Assembly: GCA_965199105.1 (NCBI GenBank)
Contig: CBDAQO010000002.1
Coordinates: 1,550,001-1,614,000, forward strand
Direction: 5' to 3'
Length of the DNA: 64,000 nt
DNA from: LMUY01 sp965199105
GTDB taxonomy: Bacteria; Pseudomonadota; Alphaproteobacteria; Acetobacterales; Acetobacteraceae
Shown: positions 60,438 to 64,000 of the stretch, one piece after another
Position numbering within the stretch: position 1 is the stretch's first letter
Layout: every line of letters begins with the position of its first letter
Program-made: the position numbers and the translations under genes
The notes under the pieces: model-generated
The model's input: only the letters and a program-made list of their open reading frames with translations
Told to the model about the DNA's origin: nothing
Databases searched by the model: none

Positions 60438-61148
60438 TCAAGGGCGGCTGGCCTCGAACACCGCCGCACTATCGACGGCCGCTTTGTAGACGATCAGGCC
60501 GAACACCAGCTTGTTCAGGAAGTCGATAAGATTGTAAATGATGTTCAATGTATCGGCGTCTACGCCACCGCCGAGATACTGCATGAAGTAGCCGAGCGGG
60601 TAGATGGCCCACCCAACCGTCATGATCAGCCGTAACGATCGAAACGCGAGGTCGGCCCGCTCGTCGCCGCAGGTCGCACTCGCAACGCTGGCTTCCCCCA
60701 GGTAGAGCTCTCCCAGAATGTAGAGCCACCCCACCATGCCGATGAGAAACCCGAGCGTGGCGCTCATGAATCCGGCGGCGCCAAGGAACTCCCCGACAAC
60801 GGTCACCAGCGCGCCCACCAGCAACCGCCAGAACAGCGCGTCCGACAGCTTGGTGACGGCCGACAACATGACGTACAACGTAACAACCTGCACCGGTCGT
60901 GACAGCGCCCAGTCGAGGTAGCGGAAGATGATCGGCGCCTTGCCGGTCGTGATCCACATCTCCTTCAAGTAGTAATACTGCAACGCCGAAATGAGCATCA
61001 CGACGCCCACGAGCGTGATGGAGGTCTGCCACGGCCGGGCGGCCTTCCGCTTCTCCGAAAAGAAGAAGAACGTCGCAGCCGTCATGGCGAGCGACAGCAG
61101 CCAGAATGAACCACCGACGACGTCGTCGGCCGATAGCGCGGTGTTCAT
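60438..61148 (-). CDS. Microbial (type I) rhodopsin, proteorhodopsin-like
   Basis: This 236-residue, seven-span protein aligns end to end with proteorhodopsin. Helix G has the retinal Schiff-base lysine (YNLIDFLNKLVFGL, Lys213) with Asp209. Helix C reads FRYLDWALSRPVQVV, giving Arg76 and the primary counterion Asp79. Helix F has GWAIYPLGYF. Departures from proton pumps: position 101 is Ser83, the donor position 108 is Thr90 (no carboxylate), the His75 position is Gln57, and an Arg84 follows Ser83. Gln87 at the spectral-tuning position suggests blue absorption. Function could be a slow pump, another ion or a sensor. No transducer or retinal-synthesis gene is in the window. It lies between an ABC permease gene and a flotillin gene on the same strand. 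Confidence 0.92.
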   Translation of the reverse strand: MNTALSADDVVGGSFWLLSLAMTAATFFFFSEKRKAARPWQTSITLVGVVMLISALQYYYLKEMWITTGKAPIIFRYLDWALSRPVQVVTLYVMLSAVTKLSDALFWRLLVGALVTVVGEFLGAAGFMSATLGFLIGMVGWLYILGELYLGEASVASATCGDERADLAFRSLRLIMTVGWAIYPLGYFMQYLGGGVDADTLNIIYNLIDFLNKLVFGLIVYKAAVDSAAVFEASRP

Positions 61149-61300
61149 GGTGCGTGCGTTCTCGTCATGCGTGGTGCGTGCAATGTCATCGTGCGTGGTG
61201 CGTGCAATGTCATCGTGCGTAGTGCGTGCAATGTCATCGTGCGTAGTGCGTGCAATGTCATCGTGCGTAGTGCGTGCAATGTCATCGTGCGTCCTGGCTA
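61149..61300. repeat. 24-bp tandem repeat upstream of the rhodopsin gene
   Basis: Five nearly identical 24-bp units occur in tandem; the core CAATGTCATCGTGCGT starts at 61181, 61205, 61229, 61253 and 61277, and a degenerate sixth unit lies next to the rhodopsin ATG. They fill almost exactly the gap between the ABC permease stop (61298) and the rhodopsin start (61148). On the minus strand the unit encodes THDDIART in the rhodopsin frame with no stop and no start codon. It is not a CRISPR because there are no spacers. It could tune translation or mRNA stability. Confidence 0.9.
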
Positions 61301-62686
61301 TATCTGCGTGCGGATGTGCGGCGACCGGCCATAGACCGCGACCATGGGCAAAATCAGCAAACCAAACACGAATTGCTGCGCCTGGTAGCTCAGCCCGATC
61401 CCCACCAGGAACGAGGTGAGGAGCTGCAGCACCAACACGCCGATCACGGTGAACCCATAGCCGCCCCAGCCCCCGAGCAGGGACGTGCCCCCGACCACGA
61501 CGGCCGACAGCGTCATGAAGAGGTACTGGTCGCCCACGCCGATGAAGCCGCCGCCGCTCCAGCCCAGCAACAGGGCTCCGGTCAGCGCCGCGCCAACCCC
61601 GCTGATGACGTAGGTGCCCACCCAGTAGCCTCGCTCCGAAATCGACAGCCGCGCCGCCGCGGTCCGGCTGCCGCCAAGCGCGTAGAGGTTGCGGCCGTAG
61701 CGGGTGTTCTTCAGTCCGTAGATCAGCCCAAGCGAGACCACGGCCCAGATGAGGATCACCGCAGGAATGCCCAGCCCGAAGGTGGTGCCGTTCATCGTGG
61801 CGATGCCCACCAGCCAATCGGGCGCAGTCCCATCCACGTTGCCACCGGTAATGATCTGCGTGCCGCCCGAAACCATGAAGCCGGTGCCCAGGGTCACAAT
61901 CAACGCCTGCCCCTGCAGTCGGAACGTCAGGATCCCGTTCATGAAGCCGACCGCCGCCCCAAGCAGCAGCAGACAGATGCAAGCGAGCCAAGGATAGATG
62001 CCGAGCGACATCAAATAGAGCAGCCCGACATTGGACGCCCCGATCATGAAGGGGATCGACAGGTCGAGCCCGCCCAGCAAGGCGACCAGCGTCTGGCCGA
62101 CGCAGGCAAGCCCAAGAAACGACGCGAACAGCAGCATCGATTTCACGTTCGCCGCCGAGGCAAACCCGTCGATCGTGGCAGCCCCCACGATGAACAGGCC
62201 GATCAGCACCGCCACACCGACAAACGCGCTGCGATTAAGCCGAACCACCCGGCTCAGCGCGAACGCGCCGGCCCCGTAGGCGACCAAGGCCAGCGCGATC
62301 AGCAGGTGGACGACCGTGAAGAAGCCCACGATGGCGAACGAACACACCACGAAAGCCGCCGCGAGCAGCGCCAGCACGATCAGCCCCGGCCGGTAGGCGC
62401 GGGCAAGATCGGCGAGGTAGCCTGACCCGGCGTCACTCTCGCCCCCCGCCGCCGGCTGCAAGGCCGCGCTGCCGCCCGCCGCCGCCACTGCCTCCGGCCG
62501 CCACGTCCAGTCGAAGAACAGGTAGCGCCAACCCCAGATGATCAGCGCGAAGGTTGCTGCGGCGTAGAAGATGATGAGCTGCGCCGCCAGGTTCTCATGC
62601 CAGCCCAGCCCCGCGCCCGCCGCCGCCACGCCGGCCGCAACAAGCAACCCCAGCGCCTTGTAGAACGAAAAAGCCGCCCGCCTCAT
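61298..62686 (-). CDS. Ribose-type ABC transporter permease
   Basis: This 462-residue membrane protein belongs to the BPD_transp_2 (RbsC-like) family: LVALLGGLDLSIPFMIGASN, VGFMNGILTFRLQGQALIVT, GTGFMVSGGTQIITGG and GGTSLLGGWGGYGFTVIGVL. About 120 N-terminal residues with two extra spans precede the usual domain, so it is longer than RbsC (about 320). The ATG at 62686 overlaps the previous gene's stop by 4 bp. ATPase and binding-protein genes are not seen and may lie beyond the right edge. The substrate is unknown; family members carry sugars, nucleosides or similar solutes. Confidence 0.87.
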   Translation of the reverse strand: MRRAAFSFYKALGLLVAAGVAAAGAGLGWHENLAAQLIIFYAAATFALIIWGWRYLFFDWTWRPEAVAAAGGSAALQPAAGGESDAGSGYLADLARAYRPGLIVLALLAAAFVVCSFAIVGFFTVVHLLIALALVAYGAGAFALSRVVRLNRSAFVGVAVLIGLFIVGAATIDGFASAANVKSMLLFASFLGLACVGQTLVALLGGLDLSIPFMIGASNVGLLYLMSLGIYPWLACICLLLLGAAVGFMNGILTFRLQGQALIVTLGTGFMVSGGTQIITGGNVDGTAPDWLVGIATMNGTTFGLGIPAVILIWAVVSLGLIYGLKNTRYGRNLYALGGSRTAAARLSISERGYWVGTYVISGVGAALTGALLLGWSGGGFIGVGDQYLFMTLSAVVVGGTSLLGGWGGYGFTVIGVLVLQLLTSFLVGIGLSYQAQQFVFGLLILPMVAVYGRSPHIRTQI

Positions 62687-63999
62687 ACGCGCCCGCCGCG
62701 CTTCGCTCGGGGGCCGCCGAGCGAACCCGAGAACTCCTCGACCAGCCCGTCTCGCCGATCGAAGCTTCGCGCAGAGCTGCCCAAGGCACGCCAGACGAGC
62801 GGAGCCGTGGCGACGGTGGCGGCAAGCGTGAGGCCGATGAGCGTCAGCGGGGCGGCTCCCGAGAAGTAGAACAGGCTGCCCCATGCGAGAATCGCGCCGG
62901 CCACGACGTAGCCCAACGAGGCAGCCCGGCGAAGGCTGACCCGGCCGCGACACGCCAGCCAGACTGCCGCCTGCAGCGCAAAGCCGATGACCAGCGCATA
63001 GGAAAGCGCCACCACCGGCGGCAAGCTGCGGGACGGCGCAAGCGCCACTCGCGGCAGCCTTGCCACGGTTAGGCTGGGCATAACCGCAGGCCGCATCACC
63101 ATCGCCGCGCGGACATCATCACCCGTCACGCCCCGCCCCATCTCGGTCGGCTGAACCGGCATCGCAGCCGAGAAGTACAGCGACCCCAAAGCCAGCCCAC
63201 CGAGCAGCACGATGTAGAGGTTTGCCACGTTCTTGAGCCGGGACGGCAGCGGTGACCACAGCAGAACGAACAGCACGGCGGCGCCCGCGATCAAGCCCAG
63301 CCCTTCGCCGCCAAACAGGCTCGTCTGACCACCGTCACCGAACCGCCGCACCACCAGGAGAGCGCCCAACCCCAGCACCGCCACCACCAGCCCGGCCAGG
63401 ACTACGCCGCGTGAGGCAGCGCCCCGCACCGCCTCCGCGTCGAACAGGTTGAGCGCGACCATCACCGACACCAGCATCACCACGCCGAGCAGCGGCAACA
63501 CCGCAAACGCCACCCCGGTCAGCGGACCAGCGACAGAGCCCGTGGCGGGCCGACGCACGAAGCCATCCGCAGACAGCATGTCGAGCCCATAGGCCGAAAG
63601 ATCCACCGCACCGGGCCCCGCCGCCGACATCGCATGGCCCGCATCATGCCCGTTGAAGATCACCCCAAGCCCGATCACGCCGGCAACGACCACCAGCGCC
63701 ACCACCGCTGGTCTTGGCTGCCGGATGAGCAGCGCGAGCAGAAATCCCACCGCCACCAGGCCAATCACCACCAGGATGATGATGGAGCCAGCCGGCAGCG
63801 CCGCCCCCGCGACGGCAGCGCCGCTCGGCAGCGCCGTGGCGGCTGGCCCGGCATCCGCGCCGGCATCGATCGTGGCGTGCAACGCCACCCCGCCAGCAAT
63901 GCTCAACAGGATCGCGAAGAACAGCGTCGGCGACAGGCTGCGCACCGCCCGCTGGATTTGCGGCAGGGCGGAGTTGGTGAGCAGCGAGGCCACCAGCAT
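62683..63999 (-). CDS. Multispanning membrane protein, incomplete at window edge
   Basis: The frame is open to the right edge (438 visible residues), and the ATG at the edge may or may not be the true start. About ten hydrophobic segments are visible, e.g. LLSIAGGVALHATIDAG, IIILVVIGLVAVGFLLALLI and NVANLYIVLLGGLALGSLYF. A soluble loop of about 60 residues follows the fourth span (GHDAGHAMSAAGPGAVDLSA). I do not recognise the family for certain. Its stop overlaps the ABC permease start by 4 bp, so it is probably a second membrane component of the same transporter. Confidence 0.6.
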   Translation of the reverse strand: MLVASLLTNSALPQIQRAVRSLSPTLFFAILLSIAGGVALHATIDAGADAGPAATALPSGAAVAGAALPAGSIIILVVIGLVAVGFLLALLIRQPRPAVVALVVVAGVIGLGVIFNGHDAGHAMSAAGPGAVDLSAYGLDMLSADGFVRRPATGSVAGPLTGVAFAVLPLLGVVMLVSVMVALNLFDAEAVRGAASRGVVLAGLVVAVLGLGALLVVRRFGDGGQTSLFGGEGLGLIAGAAVLFVLLWSPLPSRLKNVANLYIVLLGGLALGSLYFSAAMPVQPTEMGRGVTGDDVRAAMVMRPAVMPSLTVARLPRVALAPSRSLPPVVALSYALVIGFALQAAVWLACRGRVSLRRAASLGYVVAGAILAWGSLFYFSGAAPLTLIGLTLAATVATAPLVWRALGSSARSFDRRDGLVEEFSGSLGGPRAKRGGRV

Positions 64000-64000
64000 C

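Noticed and set aside
60438..61298. An N-terminal extension of the rhodopsin through the tandem repeat
   Set aside because: The frame is open, but the repeat contains no ATG, GTG or TTG in that phase, and the protein aligned from the ATG at 61148 already covers the whole family domain.
61149..61300. Regular repeats that might be a CRISPR array
   Set aside because: Units are directly adjacent 24-mers with no spacers between them and no cas genes nearby, so it is a simple tandem repeat.

Overview
The window is high-GC DNA that looks like an alphaproteobacterial chromosome, probably Acetobacteraceae or a close Rhodospirillales relative. This is judged from base composition, protein style and conserved gene order (kdsD-lptCAB-rpoN-hpf, purC-purS-purQ-purL, tlpA divergent from argH); no database search was possible. 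Genes are dense and many overlap by 4 bp.

Layout. 1-4.8 kb: end of a formate dehydrogenase operon (iron-sulfur subunit, NrfD-type membrane anchor), then the selenocysteine genes selC (tRNA-Sec), selB and selA. 4.9-7.7 kb: folE, a TlpA-like thioredoxin, argH and a tiny LptM-like lipoprotein. 7.8-9.4 kb: a large secreted alpha/beta hydrolase. 9.9-16.7 kb: purine genes purL, purQ, purS, purC and purB, with a PIN-domain toxin-antitoxin pair between purQ and purS on the opposite strand. 16.7-26.5 kb: a TerC-type membrane protein, a broken PAS-like gene, hpf, rpoN, lptB, lptA, lptC, kdsD, a chemoreceptor and two decayed gene tails. 26.8-38.5 kb: the str/S10/spc ribosomal cluster from rpsL to rplO, lacking fusA and stopping before secY. 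38.5-52.8 kb: accessory metabolism, namely a threonate-type dehydrogenase/isomerase pair, a Rieske-ferredoxin reductase, and an apparent aromatic ring-cleavage set (gamma-resorcylate-decarboxylase-like amidohydrolase, FAD hydroxylase, extradiol dioxygenase, fumarylacetoacetase-fold hydrolase, TetR regulator, cupin, SDR, MFS transporter). 53.0-64.0 kb: one long minus-strand run.

That last run is the most unusual part. In transcription order it encodes an unrecognised multispanning membrane protein, a ribose-type ABC permease, a microbial rhodopsin, a flotillin/YqiK-type protein, a sodium:solute symporter-family transporter, both subunits of an N,N-dimethylformamidase-like enzyme and a small protein. 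The rhodopsin has retinal-lysine and counterion positions like proteorhodopsin, but Asp-Ser-Thr where proton pumps carry Asp-Thr-Glu. Its start codon follows a 24-bp tandem repeat. I infer a light-influenced membrane system for taking up and hydrolysing a small amide. Formate released from a formamide could feed a formate dehydrogenase such as the one at the left edge.

A second theme is a family of ~104-bp, two-hairpin intergenic elements with TAGAGC...GCTCTA ends, at about ten places. One interrupts a coding sequence, and removing it with one copy of a TA target duplication restores the reading frame exactly. This marks the family as TA-targeting miniature mobile elements. Several copies supply the stop codon of the neighbouring gene.
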